Source of the DNA: Tetracladium setigerum
Lineage: Eukaryota > Ascomycota > Leotiomycetes > Helotiales
NCBI GenBank assembly: GCA_031472005.1
Contig: PZJY01000009.1
Span: 1,984,001-2,048,000 of the forward strand
Direction: 5' to 3'
Length of the DNA stretch: 64,000 nucleotides
In this document: piece after piece, positions 21,716-34,500 of the stretch
Numbering within the stretch: the stretch's first letter is position 1
Layout of the letters: every line of letters starts with the position of its first letter
Made by a program: the position numbers and the translations under genes
Notes under the pieces: generated by a model
What the model was told of the DNA's origin: nothing
Database searches by the model: none
The model's input: the letters and a program-made list of their open reading frames with translations, nothing else

Positions 21716-23078
21716 ATGTCATCGCCGCCGACATATCACAAAGTCCTTACGCCCAAGAAAGAGGCTATAACCAAGTCTCCGGCTGCGAATCTACGCGACT
21801 CTCCTACTCAAGATTCTACGCCCAAGAAAGAATCCCCCAACGCCCACCATGGAAGGCCGGAGGTATCAACTATCTCGAGTCCCTCCGCGTACTGCCGGAA
21901 GTCAGAGCAATTCCATGGATGCCAGGAAAAGAATTGCCTCCTGAAAAATCGACCGAGAGTCCACGGACACAAACAAGAAGTGCTTTCTTACTGTCGACGA
22001 GGGGAAGATTAACGATCCGCAATGTAGCCATTGCAAGACCGGCGTTGGGAGGTTTCTTCACTGTATCACGTTGGATGGATGGTTCCATGGAGCATGCGCT
22101 ACATGTCAAATGGGCACAAGAGGAAATCTGTGCTCATTGCGATCAGATGGGGGTGGTGGTATGTTGGCTCCAAACTTATAATACAGCGCAAAGTATACGA
22201 CTAATACTGTACCCAATCCAGACAAAAACAAACAACAGCTTACCAACCCTCCTTCGACAGGTCCTCGATCCGCCACCCCTCAAACAGTAACTTGGAATAC
22301 TCCGCAAACCTCAGAGCCGAAGAAGCAAGCTACATCCAACCCAAAAAGAAAACGAGATTCTTTAAAGGACGATGCCGAATACCAGAACAAAGCAGCAGGC
22401 AGCACTCCTCTCCCTCACTATAGTTCTCCCTATAGCTCTCCCTATGCAACAGCCACAACTGTGCCTTCGCCTCAAGACCATCCTTCATACCCGCAATACC
22501 ATGGACATACAATGAATGCCAACATCAATCACAACGATCCCCCTACGGTCAACTACACTTACAAAAGACTAGCTCTGCCGAATGGAGGATTCCACCGCAT
22601 AGACAAACCACCCAAATCTGCCAAAGGGGATAACTTGACATGGATAAACGCTGGGCCTGCAGCTCCAAATACATCTGCATTGCACCATCCCTCACCGGGT
22701 CCAGAGCCGTACTCCGCGCAACACATAATCCTTCCTCCTAAATTTCCAGACCGAGAAGATTCAACCTCACTCTCACCAAGTGAGCAACTACTTGGGCTTG
22801 CCCAAGCGCCGCCAATACCACACCCACCTATGCAACTCCTGCATGCGCAAGCTTCTCATCAACAGCAGCCGATGCCGGTCAACGGGCAAGGAAATGGCGG
22901 TGCAAAGCAAGTCGATTCAAGTCCATCATTATTAGATTCGCTTCCTCGAGAAAAACAGAAGCAAATATATGGATTGATTGAAAATCTCCAGGATGCTATC
23001 AGGAAAGCACACTCACAAGCTGACAGTATGCAACAGCAATTGGATGAATTGCAAGCAGCTTTGGGAATAAGTGGTTGA
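21716..23078 (+). CDS. DUF3716-domain putative nuclear protein with C-terminal coiled coil
   Basis: The start at 21716 opens a Ser/Pro/Lys-rich N terminus. The core is a cysteine block typical of DUF3716: KKCFLTVDEGKIND, then PQCSHCKTGVGRFLHC and GACATCQMGTRGNLCS, probably zinc-binding. An intron at 22159-22221 (phase 1) leads to a Pro/Gln-rich region with a basic NLS-like PKRKRD and a C-terminal leucine-heptad coiled coil (REKQKQIYGLIENLQDAIRK...LDELQAAL). Between the N terminus and the cysteine block the frame has to change. Either one base is missing in the C5 run (21834-21838) and another near 21955-21962, keeping a coding stretch that includes YLESLRVLPEVRAIPWMPG, or a 97-nt intron at 21863-21959 with poor splice sites removes it. 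The role is unknown; chromatin or transcription is a guess. Confidence 0.75.
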
Positions 23079-24211
23079 TCAGAACCTGCTGATTGAGATA
23101 TGCAGGGCATTTGTTTTCAGATTGTTTTATACCCAGTGTTTTTTTATTTTCCTAGCTCGTCTTAGGAGCAAAATTTTTGCTTGAGTTATGAATCTCTCGC
23201 ATTGGTCGGTTTGGGAAGATAGTCTATATATGTACATGATAAGGTGCCCCAGGTGGGTTACTAAAGATATGCAATTGCCGGTAGGCTGATACGTCGTCGC
23301 TGCTGCTGCGTTGTGTGAAACATTTATGACGATGCTTTCTACAAAAACAAATGGTATGTGCTCTGTAATCGAAACTTAGTATGTTCGAATTCGGTAGCTC
23401 TGCTTTGGTCAAAATATCAATGTGGCAGATGGACGTCCATACATACGTGTTGATCTCTGTGGCCGCAATTTCAGTTTCAAGTAATACAGGTAGGATTACA
23501 TTCCCCGCATGTGCCAGCTTATTTTCGTAAGATTAAAGCCCTCGAAGTACAAGCTACATCTTGAGCAAAGTTTGGTCGCCTTGGACATTCGATTCCTAGT
23601 CTGGAATCTCTTAAATGCCATTCCATGATTGATTCTAACAAAATGACAATCAAATGCCTCCCACTAGACATAAGACGTTTCTTGTTCTTCCTTACCTTGT
23701 CCTTGGATCTCCAACAGTCATCCCGATGCGAAAATAAGTGTTTACTCGTGTACGCCGGATGTCGCAGAACTTCGTCATATGGTAAGCTTAATCATTCCTT
23801 TGTCCGATAACATTGACAACTAACGGCCAGAAAGCATGGATGCCATAATTGTTAAGAAGGTAACATAGGCAAGTTATCAATAATAATCATTTTCACGAAA
23901 CAGTTATCGAAACATCTAAGAACAGTTTTATAAGTTTTTATTTGTTCAGTTCTTTGTTCATCAAAACCCTATCTGTACGCCTCGTGCAAGATGTATCAAT
24001 ATCCTTAAAACGCCAGCCAATGTCCCAAATCGTATACGGGGTATCAAAAATTCTTCCTTCTAATGTTGTTACTTCACAACACATGAAGTGAACTCCCAAT
24101 ATCCATCGCTGTCATGAACTCCTAGCTCGATCTCTTTCTCTCTCTCTCTCTCTCTCTGACAAGCTGTGATGTCGTCTCTTATTGTCATCATTCGTCTATT
24201 TGCTGTCCTTC
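23079..24211. other. Intergenic with CT-rich tract
   Basis: This is the 3' flank of the DUF3716 gene converging on the 3' end of the small minus-strand gene. A CT dinucleotide tract lies at 24131-24157. No convincing open frame or RNA gene is seen. Confidence 0.55.
24131..24157. repeat. (TC)n microsatellite
   Basis: An almost pure TC dinucleotide run of 27 bases with one TTT interruption, just 3' of the small minus-strand gene. Confidence 0.9.
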
Positions 24212-24445
24212 TCATGGTTGACTCTCCATACTCGAAACACTTCCTCGCCCAGCGCTTTCCCTCTCATTCAACTTCCCGTTCTTAGAAGACTTCATACTCC
24301 TCCTCCTGGCAGACTTGGAAGCTGCTTCCATCTGCGCCTTGGTGTGTTCGTGCATTGTGCGTGCGTATGAGGAGAGGTTGCTTGGTGTGTCGTAGTGTGT
24401 TGAGTTGAGGTGGGAGGTAGCTGCGTATGATGATGATGAAGACAT
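24212..24445 (-). CDS. Small basic, serine-rich conserved-looking protein (77 aa)
   Basis: The start at 24445 gives 77 residues beginning MSSSSSYAATSHLNSTHYDT, followed by PSNLSSYARTMHEHTKAQME and a basic stretch (SKSARRRSMKSSKNGK). The open frame extends upstream of this ATG, but the extra part is compositionally ordinary leader sequence rich in CAC/TCA, so I chose the internal start. The predicted helix TMHEHTKAQMEAASKSARRR suggests a short amphipathic, nucleic-acid- or membrane-binding peptide. No function is known to me. Codon use and the absence of frame breaks make it more credible than neighbouring short frames. Confidence 0.55.
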   Translation of the reverse strand: MSSSSSYAATSHLNSTHYDTPSNLSSYARTMHEHTKAQMEAASKSARRRSMKSSKNGKLNERESAGRGSVSSMESQP

Positions 24446-27400
24446 TATGAAAATGTGTGACACGTGAGTGTTATTGTGAGAATGAGTGATGTATTGACTT
24501 TGGTGATTTGTTGGTCTTGGAGATTGATGGCAGGTCGAGGATGGTCTTTGAGTGTGGAGAGGTAACTTGAGGATTCTTGGGTTGTTTGATGTTGATACTA
24601 AAAGGAACTGTGTAGTAGACAGAGGAGACACTCTTGATATATACTTTCTTTCCACTCCTTCTCCCTCTCTCGGTAGCCAGTCCAACCAAACTCCATGCTT
24701 CCCCTCTGGCGATTGTTCCCTCATTCACTCTAGCGTGATGCCATCAAAGCTCGCCCGAACCGCAAAACTTGCAGCCTCGATGGCCACATCCTTGTGAGTG
24801 CAGCAATCATCCTCCAATGATTCCCTGAGCGCTTTTCCAAAAAGTGGATGCGGTAATTCGGAGATTGACGCACGACGGTGAGACACCTGTCTGTGTTCTC
24901 TGTGATCGTCATTCAAAAGTCAACGACGATCCTTAGGCTCCTTAGCGAAGATGATGCAGAGGGGCTTAGTGATAACGGCTTTTCAGGTGTCTGCGGTGGG
25001 CTGGTTGCATACGGTACCTTGTATTTGCATCGGTAGGCATGTCAATCCAAGGGGCGGGGTTTACCTCCGTACTATCTACTTGTGCCGTACCTTGTACTTA
25101 GGGTCGTGGAGAAGAGCCTCCGGGACAGGGTGTTCTGCCAATGATGTAAGTTGGCTGCATACCAAGTTTTGATAATATCGCCGTCGAGGATTTCTCGCAA
25201 CCTCCGTTTTAACTAAGCGCGTCAAGGTATCATCATAAGTGATCTAATGAGAGCAAGTCCCGAAAATCGCTGTACGCTAGAACAAACTAGCCACATGTTT
25301 CCGGAATAGTTTTGATTTCTAGAAGTGAATAATTGGCTCTCGGTTGTGACATTCAACTGCGAATCACAAGATTCAGTTTGAATGGGTAGAGCTTGAAATT
25401 GCTACTAGATTATCTTGAGAATCCCCAGCGTTTAGGCCAAGTCGGTACTAGTTAGTACTTCGATGTACCTTGGTCATCTTCAGGGATAGTATACAAGATA
25501 TGATGAAACACATGAGGTCAAGGGGCAATGATCGACTTCTATCTCAACCCTGGAAACCTTGACTCGCTGGGATCAAATCCTTGACCACCTGGGGATTTGT
25601 GGGAAAGGCTCCCCAAAAATTGGAGAAACATCTATGCTTGTAAAGGTCTAGACAGGAATACACTCGAGATACAGTGAATTGGAGTTATGTACGCCCAACC
25701 AGGGAGTATCTCACATGGAAATGACCTCTAAATCAAAAAATCAATACACAATTCAACTAGTAAGTGGGAAAGGCGCTCTCCGTAATAGCGCACATGGAGC
25801 GGGAAGATTTGTAGTGCCATCTCTCTGCCCAACCACCCACCTCGTTCGATAATGTTAAACAGCGAATAGAAGATTGGAAAGTCTAAATACAAGCAAGTCT
25901 AGGAAAATCAAGACGTATGCCAAGGCTGATTGACGTCAGGACCCTTCGTGCATGACGCCCCGGCGCTAGTGGCTAAGCGAAATCCACCCCCCTTTTTCTC
26001 GAGGTGCGGATTTTGAATCCTCGAAAGTCGACCCATATGTAAGCATCCTTGAGCTGCGGCTTGCCGTAAGTAGAGAGTTTGCCACATAAGGCGAAACCAA
26101 TTTTTTGATGCGTCGCTGCGAAGCGATGTAAATCGAGATGGGACTTCAGGGGGTCCGTAGCTAATCAGTGTGAATGGGGGACTCACTCAGTACAGAATTG
26201 ACGTCGATGCCGATGCGACTCGATGTCATTTCAACACTGGTTACAAGCAAGTGCAAATGAAACTTGTAGTTCTGCTCGTGGTTTTGATCCGACTTGAAAT
26301 TGTATCGTCATATCTTACCTTTCATTCTCGCGAAGTCATATTGTTGATTGAAGAGTATGTTTTGCGCGTGTATGTTGTTAATGCAGAACTATCTTTAACC
26401 TTGTTCACTACCTTCTGATCCTACAAAACCCTATTGTTGTGTAAAGTATACGGAGAAGTACAGTGGTACAAGGTTTCGAGTGATATGGAGATTACATCCG
26501 ACGACGTTCCTTGCATCCTGTTTAGTAGTCCAACTTTTACTTCTAGGCATCTGAACGTAATTTGAAGTACGTTGCCTCGTTAGTACTACTTCCCTATTTG
26601 ACTTTCTGGGGATGTTCGTTTGGATGAGCTTATTCTGTGGTGCCAGGCTTTGCAGTCGCTGATCTTGCCCATGAAATTTCAATCGACGCCACTTTCAGCG
26701 TGGGATTTGTTTTCCACAATTCTAGGATCAAGATGATCATTCTGTTTCCTCGTTTTGACGCAAACATCATCTCTTCAACACATTCACCTAGTTACAAGCT
26801 CGAATGTGACGACTTGCCCTCGCAGCAAATACTCTGGTTTCCCTATACTAGGGGATCATCAATGACAACCTCAGTGCCATCGACCGATTCCTATCGACCG
26901 ATTCCTATCGGACAACCTTCCCAGCCATTGACCATGCAGCTCATGAAGGCTAGAAACTTTGGATGAAGGCAAATCGGCCGGAAAGCTCAATTGGATGACG
27001 AAACGGACGATCTACATGAGGTCACCGTTCTGATTGGAGATACGAATTGGTGTCATCTGCAAGGCTACTTGATTATCCTTCAGAATTACCAATGTTAGAA
27101 GTTGCGAGAGCGATCTGCTACCTTAGGTTTTGTGGTTCCTCAGTCGGGGGGAAAGGGAGAGGGGGTTTGTTTTGTTGAGGTTGGATTTTATTCGCTTATT
27201 CGTTGTTTCGCTCTAGCATTCTCAATATTTCAATGGATTTAGATTGCATCATTAATCCCTCTCATTCTCACTACATGATGTATTTGGGCGTTTTGGGTCG
27301 CATGATTTCTCTGAGAAATTAATGGCGAGAGGAAAATCTGGAGGCGACATCGCCAAGTTATCCCGTGTTCAGCAAAGGAAACTCATCAGAAACAAGCAAT

Positions 27401-28314
27401 TATCAGGGCAAACGGGAGATGGAAACCTAATATCTAGCTACCCATCATGATTACTTAGACGTAAATTTCAAAATCGCAATGTTTATGCGACACTCTCCAG
27501 CTTTTTAGATGATTTCTAGGTCTCCCATGCTTCTCCTCTCGGCCAAGACCCAAAGATTTGACCTTGACCACCGAACCTCAACAAAAACAACAAGGACAAA
27601 AACGAGCAATACCATGATATATGATCATGCCCGAGATCCATCGCGAATAAGTCGAAGCCAGGTCCTTTCTTCTTTTCATTCAGCACAAGCGTTAAAATAT
27701 TCTTCCTCGCCGACCAGGTAAAATCGCATATTATTTCGCTTCCTCGGTCGCGTAACCGAAGTCAAAAAAATCAAACGAATCAGACTGAACGAATCTTGCA
27801 ACAAGACACCCAAGTCAACCAAACACAAGCCAAGAACATACACATGGAGGTAGGGAGAAGGATATGCAACGGCCGCAGTTCAAGCAGGACCGAGCTACAA
27901 CGGACAAGCTACTTCAACAAACTTCAAAATGCTTGTTATAAACATCAACCGATTTATTACAACAACCCGCATTCATTCGATTTCTCCCGACATCTTGCGA
28001 ACAGCATTGTCACTTGGCTCCCAGCTTCTCTTTCCAACTACGAAGTATTCATCGCCCATCCACAATCATCGATTTAATGGCTGGTGGTGGAGCGGACTCG
28101 TTTCCTTGCAATGATTATTGGGACAAATTACAGAAACATGATACATCGGTCGGAGAGCAAGAGATGGAGGAGGAGTAAGGTGCTGGAAAAATACAAAGGA
28201 ACGACGAGCAGTTGCGGAAATATCGGATTATTCAATATATGGAGGCTAACAACGCAAAAACGCTATTATTACTGCGCACTATGCAGCACCTAAGGTATCC
28301 ATCTACCTACTGAT
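24446..28314. other. Gene-poor region of 3.9 kb
   Basis: No open frame here shows a recognisable domain, and none exceeds about 110 codons. The first ~400 bases above 24445 are the promoter and leader of the small gene. A 14-base direct duplication lies at 26881-26908. The rest could hold non-coding RNA, decayed genes or long untranslated regions; I cannot tell which. Confidence 0.5.
26881..26908. repeat. 14-bp direct tandem duplication
   Basis: CGACCGATTCCTAT occurs twice in immediate succession and a third, partial copy (CGGAC) follows. Confidence 0.85.
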
Positions 28315-30282
28315 CTAGACTGGCCTCCTCAACGGATGTGCTTCAGTATTCCTGCAATTGATTAGCTCCCCGACCCCAAACAATCTCTATAGAAAAGAAG
28401 GGGATCAATACTTACAGCACATACTCGTCCAGACTAACCACACCGGGCTCACTAAAGAGCAAGTAAAAATATTTCAGCGTCTCAGCAAGCCAAAAACTCT
28501 CCATTTCATCTTCGTGCTTCGGGATGGGATCCATCACGTTATTGATGGCAGAGTGAGCGAGCGGTGTTCTCGTGTGCGCTGCGATGGATTTGAACATCGT
28601 CCAGCCGCTTTCGAGCCAATACTGATCTCCGGTGATTCGGTACATGATGAAAACGGATTCAATTGCTTCTGGTCTGTTTTTATCTTATCAGTATATAGAA
28701 CAATCAATTTCTGTCTGCAACTAGCACTGCGCACTTACCGAAGGAGATATCGAGCATCTGCAATTCTGGCGAATCCAGGTGCTAACTTCTGACTTGCGAC
28801 AATTTCACGCATGGTTTCCTCCCCTTGTCCAGTGGAGACAGATTCCCACCATTTTGCTGTATCCCAATGACATTCCGTCTTGTTCTCACAAGGAACTGCA
28901 ATGATTGTCTCCGGCATGATTCCAGTGGGCGTGTTCTGGTATGCCCAAACGCATCCATCCGTCAGTTTCCTTCCCACCTCCACATCCTCTGGCCGACTGA
29001 ATATTTTTCCCGCAATGGCCAGCATGCCACCAATAAAACAAGATAAATGCTGGAGCTCGGGCTCCAGGATAGGGCGTTGTCCGGTCTGTGCATTTACGGA
29101 ACCGGAGATCAGGATGTCTCTATCATCGACCGTCATGGGGCGGAAGAAGAGGAACTCTTTCGCTACCACTATGAATTTTTCATACATGGTTTTGTATTGA
29201 ACTAGACGTCCGCCGAGAAGCATGTACTGCTTAGGTAAGTACTCGTAAGCCGAATCGGCTAGGGCTCCTAAGGTGAATGTAGCCACACTTGCGTAAGGTG
29301 CTTTCAAGATTGGTGTTCCATCCTCACCCCCAGTCGAATCAACCATTGAAGGCCACATTCCTGGTAAGATTGTAGTCGGTTGCCAGAACTCCAACTCGTT
29401 CATCACCCGCTGTACAGCATCGAAGTACTTTTGATTTCCTGTGATTTGGGCGAGACGCGTAAATTCGAGAGAAAGCGAGCCCAAGACTGCAACTACCACA
29501 GAGGGGCTTGGAAGGTGGTCAAACGCTTCAGTGTCGTTGACTGCCCAGAGGTAGTGGGGTGAGGGCATTCGATTTGGGGTATCAAAAGAAGTATATAGAA
29601 TCTCGGCGAGTTCGACTGCCTTCTCAATCAGGATTGGATACTTCTCACCACTCAGATCCCAAGCAGATAGCAGGCCTCCGAGATGTCGAATCGTGGTCTC
29701 AAAGAGGTTGATCCTGCATCCCTGTGTGTGTGTAAAGTCGACAGCTCTGAGCTCTTTCAATGCTAACAGAAATTGGTCATTCATCCCCATTATCAACAGC
29801 GTGTCGAGCGAATCAACCAGCGTGGCCGCCCAACCGCAGAATGGCGTCTTGAACCCTCCATTTACCGGCCTCATTTCATCGTGACCCCATGCCTCCTTCT
29901 TGTATCCATTCCAAGCATGTATAAAGTTCTCGCGCACCTCATTTAATCTGCCTAGACGCACCTCCTTCGCTTTGGAGGTCTCCGGAGGGAAGACGTGTTG
30001 TATACGGGGTATCTTCGCCTTTCGGTTTCGTGGTAGGCGGATGGTCTCTTGTAGAGGCACTGGGAATCTCTCAGGTCGAACAGGCTGAGGTAAGTTCTTT
30101 AGATTGGAACGTGGGGCATAGTAGCCATCTCGAAGAATGATGAGGAATGCCAGCAAGACGAAGGAGAGGATCAACCCCGGACGATTCTGCGGCTCTTCGT
30201 TCTGGGGACGAGGATCGACTACGTGTTATTAGATACAATCGCGGTAGGCTAAAATGCTTTTTTGTTGTTTGGGACTCACCAT
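28315..30282 (-). CDS. GH47 class I alpha-1,2-mannosidase (586 aa)
   Basis: Exons 30282-30280 (ATG only), 30201-28739, 28673-28416 and 28351-28315 join in phase to 586 residues. After a short cytoplasmic N terminus there is one hydrophobic segment ([14 protein letters not shown]), so it is a type II membrane protein of the ER/Golgi. GH47 landmarks run in order: [31 protein letters not shown] (acidic catalytic region), [23 protein letters not shown], and the calcium-binding Thr in [10 protein letters not shown] at the very C terminus. The family trims alpha-1,2-mannose from N-glycans (Man9 to Man8-Man5) or marks misfolded glycoproteins. The last 12 residues lie in a separate 37-nt exon, essential because it carries the calcium-ligand Thr. 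Confidence 0.93.
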
Positions 30283-31541
30283 GTTGCTGCCGGACCTATG
30301 TAGTTGACCCAGCTATGCCCATCCATTGAGGAAGTTGTGATGTTCAGCAATTGTTGTATATGTTTCCTCAACTTGTCAGTTTTTGTTGCCAGAAGTAAAT
30401 ACGAGATCGTCGTTGAGAACGCCTCTTCGAGACAATCCGACTGCCGGCAGCATGCCAATGTCCTCTCCCCATAATACCTGCGAAGTAGTGCGACATGGTT
30501 TGTCTCACGGCTCCTCAGCAACGGCAAGCCTTCCAATAATGTTTGCAGTCTTCAGCCTCAACGGAATCGTTATTTGTTCGGGAATTTGGTGATGCGAGAT
30601 CAGGAGAAACACCTGTTGTGGGCATGAGGTTGGATTAAGTTAGGGACACAAATAAGGTTGTGGGGATATCTTGTGTTTCCTGTGGGGGCCTTAGAAGCTA
30701 TTTTAGGCCTCTGCCCCCTGTAATTTCCCTCTCGAATCACAACATCGCAACAATATCAAAACCTCAATAAATGGCAATAGCAATGCCAGTAACTCTCTCA
30801 TTCAGTTCTTAACAAGAGTCGCTTCCAAATGCCCATCTACTTCTCAAAATGTCGCGCCAGTTGTCTAGCCTGCTGTCAGGAAGTAGCCTACCTGTACCCG
30901 AGGCCCAATATTGATATCTTCCGAGTTAGATGAAGAACAACATCACAATTGTGAGTTTGATCGGACTAAAGCTTAACATCTTATGCCACGAATTGATTGA
31001 TTGCATTCGCAAGCCTGTTCATTTACATATTGCTTCTCTGCATCCTGAGTATCTCGTGCTTTCGTGCGTCCTCTATCAGTTTGGAATTTCTCGATACCAT
31101 GGGAGCCTTGAGCTCTAATTGTAAATATTCCCGTCTTTTGACACTCAAACTGGATGCTAAAAATACATTCCTTTACACCATTCTCGCGCGTTCGCCTTTC
31201 TTCCTTCGCTCCAGAGAAGGAGAAAGGAGAGAGACTTAAACACCGCCGATTGTTGTCACACTTGCGAATGTACTGTTGGAGGCGAGAGATGGAGTCAGGA
31301 ACCGCATTGTCAAATCGAATTGAAAGAGCGGGGAGAGAATTGGACTGCGCGTCAAGCTGCAGTACTGACTGCTAGTTGGTAGCCTCATCAATGTATTCTC
31401 AAACATTCATCACGGTCTGCTGCTGAGCCATGGCTTATGTCGCTCCATCAATTGGTCCGTCTTTTGCAATAACTCAGGTATTCGAAAGGGTTTACTATTA
31501 GACAGGTCGGTCAGTTTGTATTCTTTCTTTTCCCATTTTTC
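30283..31541. other. Intergenic, GH47 promoter and histidine kinase 3' flank
   Basis: About 1.26 kb with no convincing open frame. The stretch directly above 30282 should be the GH47 leader; an open frame through it (to 30536) is out of frame with the enzyme and has no domain. Confidence 0.5.
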
Positions 31542-34500
31542 TCATTGCTTCCGACGCGGATCGAATCTAAGGTCGGAGAAGATAGTTTTCGCCTCAACGT
31601 CAAAGAGGGGTTTGCAGACCTGACAATATCATCCTACACACTTTAACTTTGGATTTCGATTGGGAGGAGTGATAGCTTACCATACCAGCATCCTTTGCAA
31701 CTTGAATTTGCTCAAGACGGGTGTTTGCTGTGACAGCTATGATAGGAATGTGCTCCAGAATCATTCCTTCCCGCTGCAAATCTCTAATCCTTCGCGTGCA
31801 AGTAAGGCCGTCCATGATTGGCATCTCCAAGTCCATCAGAATCAAGGAGAGTTCAATCCTCTCGCTCTCAGGATCTGAATGTTTCCAGAGTCTAGTTTTG
31901 CGCAAGAAATCGAGGGCTTCTCCGCCATGGTTTGCGACGTGTACAGTGCAGCCTTTGCTGCGTAATTGGTTTCCTAGAACACGTTGATTGACAACATTGT
32001 CAACAAGGCCGTCAGCATTGCTTAAAACTGAAATCAGCGCCAGCATAGAATAATCATCGAGAGTTATCTCAAGTCGACATGTAACAGCAAATATATGCCG
32101 AAAAATCTTACCTTCGACCAACAAGATATGATAGTCCTGATGTTGTCGAGGGGGAGTCAAGATCTTCGGGTGTTGGTATATCTGACTTTCGGTCGAATTA
32201 ATCGTATCGCGCCGAGCAGTGGCTTTTCTTGTTTTGATCCAAAATGCAAAGGTACCTTTACTTCGTCAGCAGTGAATATCAGGAGAGCGATATTTTCAGC
32301 TTGCTTCCTTCTCCAGCGATCGAAGATACGCCAACTGACCCTCCTTGCAACTCTGTGAGTTGTCTACTGATGAATAGACCGAGCCCAGTTCCTCCGTATT
32401 GGACCTTGATAATTCAGCACAGCATCCGCATCTTTGACTGCTGACTTACATGTGTTTTTGGATTGGCTTGGCTGAATCTGTTAAACAACATCTTGGTCTC
32501 GTCTGCAGATAGTCCCCTCCCAGTATCACTAATGGTGAAATATAAATAAACTGGCTCGCCTGCACCCCAGTCAGTTCTCTGGGTCACATCCTGTTGTGGC
32601 ATGGACTCGTTAGAAGGCCACCATTGGATTCCTGGAAGTGCGCCATCGGGTGGCGGAAGTTCCGAGGCTCCCAAACGGACAGCAATTTCTCTTTTCGTTT
32701 CGTCACGGGTAAATTTGATGGCCTGTAGTAGTGTTAACTATTGAAGATGCGTAGATAGCAAGTCTTCTGACATTGGTTAAAAGATTGATAAAAACCTGCT
32801 TCACTCTGGCTGGATCACAGAGGACCCAATCTATTTGCTCCTTTCGATAAACGTCGTCGACAGAGAAACTCATTCGAATATCATGTGCTTCTAATTCGCC
32901 CTCGAACATTTTTATAGTCCTGCGGATAGTATCTTCAATCTGATCCTCAACCAGTGTGACTTGCAGCATGGTTGCATTCAACTTCGAAAAAGTCAAAACA
33001 TCGTCGATGATGCGTTTTTGATGTTGAGCACAAAGAACAATCGTTTGCGCTGAATCCAAGTTGTCTGCGAGTAACTCAACAAATAATTTGAAGTTGAATT
33101 CGTCCTTGGCTTGCGATACCTGAGACTCCTGGAAGTTCACGATTGAGTCCACTATTCCATCTGCACACAATTGCATTGCAGAGAGGGGATTTCTAATCTC
33201 GTGTCTTTGCTCCTTTTATTAGTTTCGCTCAATTAGAATTTGCGAATAAACCTACGTTGTCATGTCTATAAAACTTTCCTGTTGCTTCTTCGCCTCTTCA
33301 GCTTGAAGCCTGCTTTGCATTTGAACATTTTCGGCAAACTTGAAGCCTGATATATCCTGATCTGGTTAGCAACGAGAGGGTTTCAAGAAATCAAGGGAAG
33401 GTTTTTTTGGACTCATTTCAACTTGAGCTCGGGGAAGTAAACTGCACTTACAGTTGTACATCCAAATACTTTGACGAATTTGCCATCATCGTCCTCTTGC
33501 GTAACTGCCAAAAAAAGAATCCAGGTTGTATCACGAATTGCCTGGTTGCGTTCTTGGCGAATCCATGGCTTTATAAGACGAAGTTCCGAGCTCAGTTCCT
33601 CTTTCCCCACAGTCAACCTCTCCCAATCAGCACGGAATGTCTCGTGATCACGTTGGTCGATGGACTGAAGCAACGACATCGAGCAGTGTTCATCCGGATT
33701 GCGGGAATGTCCTGTCATCTCATACCACTGAGAATTTGCCCAAGTAACTTGTCCATCAACGGAGAATGTGGCAAGCCCGCAAGGCGAGATTTCAGCCATT
33801 TGGCGAAAGTTCTTCTCATGTTCGTCGGCCTGGGCCGTTCGCAGCGCGAGAACGTCCACAAGATTTGCTCTCTCTTCTGCAGCAGCTTCAGCGTGCTTTT
33901 GTTCGGTAATATCAGTAATACAACCCATAACGCTGACCAAATTCCCAGCCAGGTCAAACTCTTGATCGCAGGAGGCTAGAATCCACTTTTGTCTTGTATT
34001 ACCAGTTTCTTCGTCTATAGATGGATTGCGTAGTCGAAGTTCGAACGTGCGTTTTCCCTTCTCCGTAGTGAGCAAATTCCACTCCTTAGTGATTTTCGGG
34101 TGATCTTTTGGTGAGATGACGTTCCTAAGGGATAACTCAGTTAACAGTGGTGTGCAAAATTAGGTAGAATATGAGAAGTAGGAAAGAAATTTTTCGATAG
34201 GTCTTACATGAAAGACATTTCTCCTTCAAGGCCTCTTGGATGTCCAGTAATTTCGTACCACATGTCATTTGCGTACTTAATGTCTCCATCTGGTGTCAGG
34301 TAGTAAATTCCAGCTGGGTTTAGCTCTGTAAGCATTCTGAACTTGGATTCGCTGTCGGCAAGCCGTCTTGATAGGTCCATGTCCACCGCCGACAGTTTCA
34401 AAATTGGCCTTCCCAGCTCGGGACCCATTGTGGGTGAAGCCGTGGATGCTGAAGTCGATCCCGATCTCGAGACGGAGGCTTCTGAGATATTCCATGGACT

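Noticed and set aside
24446..24724. Upstream extension of the 77-residue small protein
   Set aside because: His/Ser/Thr-rich leader-like translation with a repeat character; the internal ATG at 24445 begins the part that looks selected.
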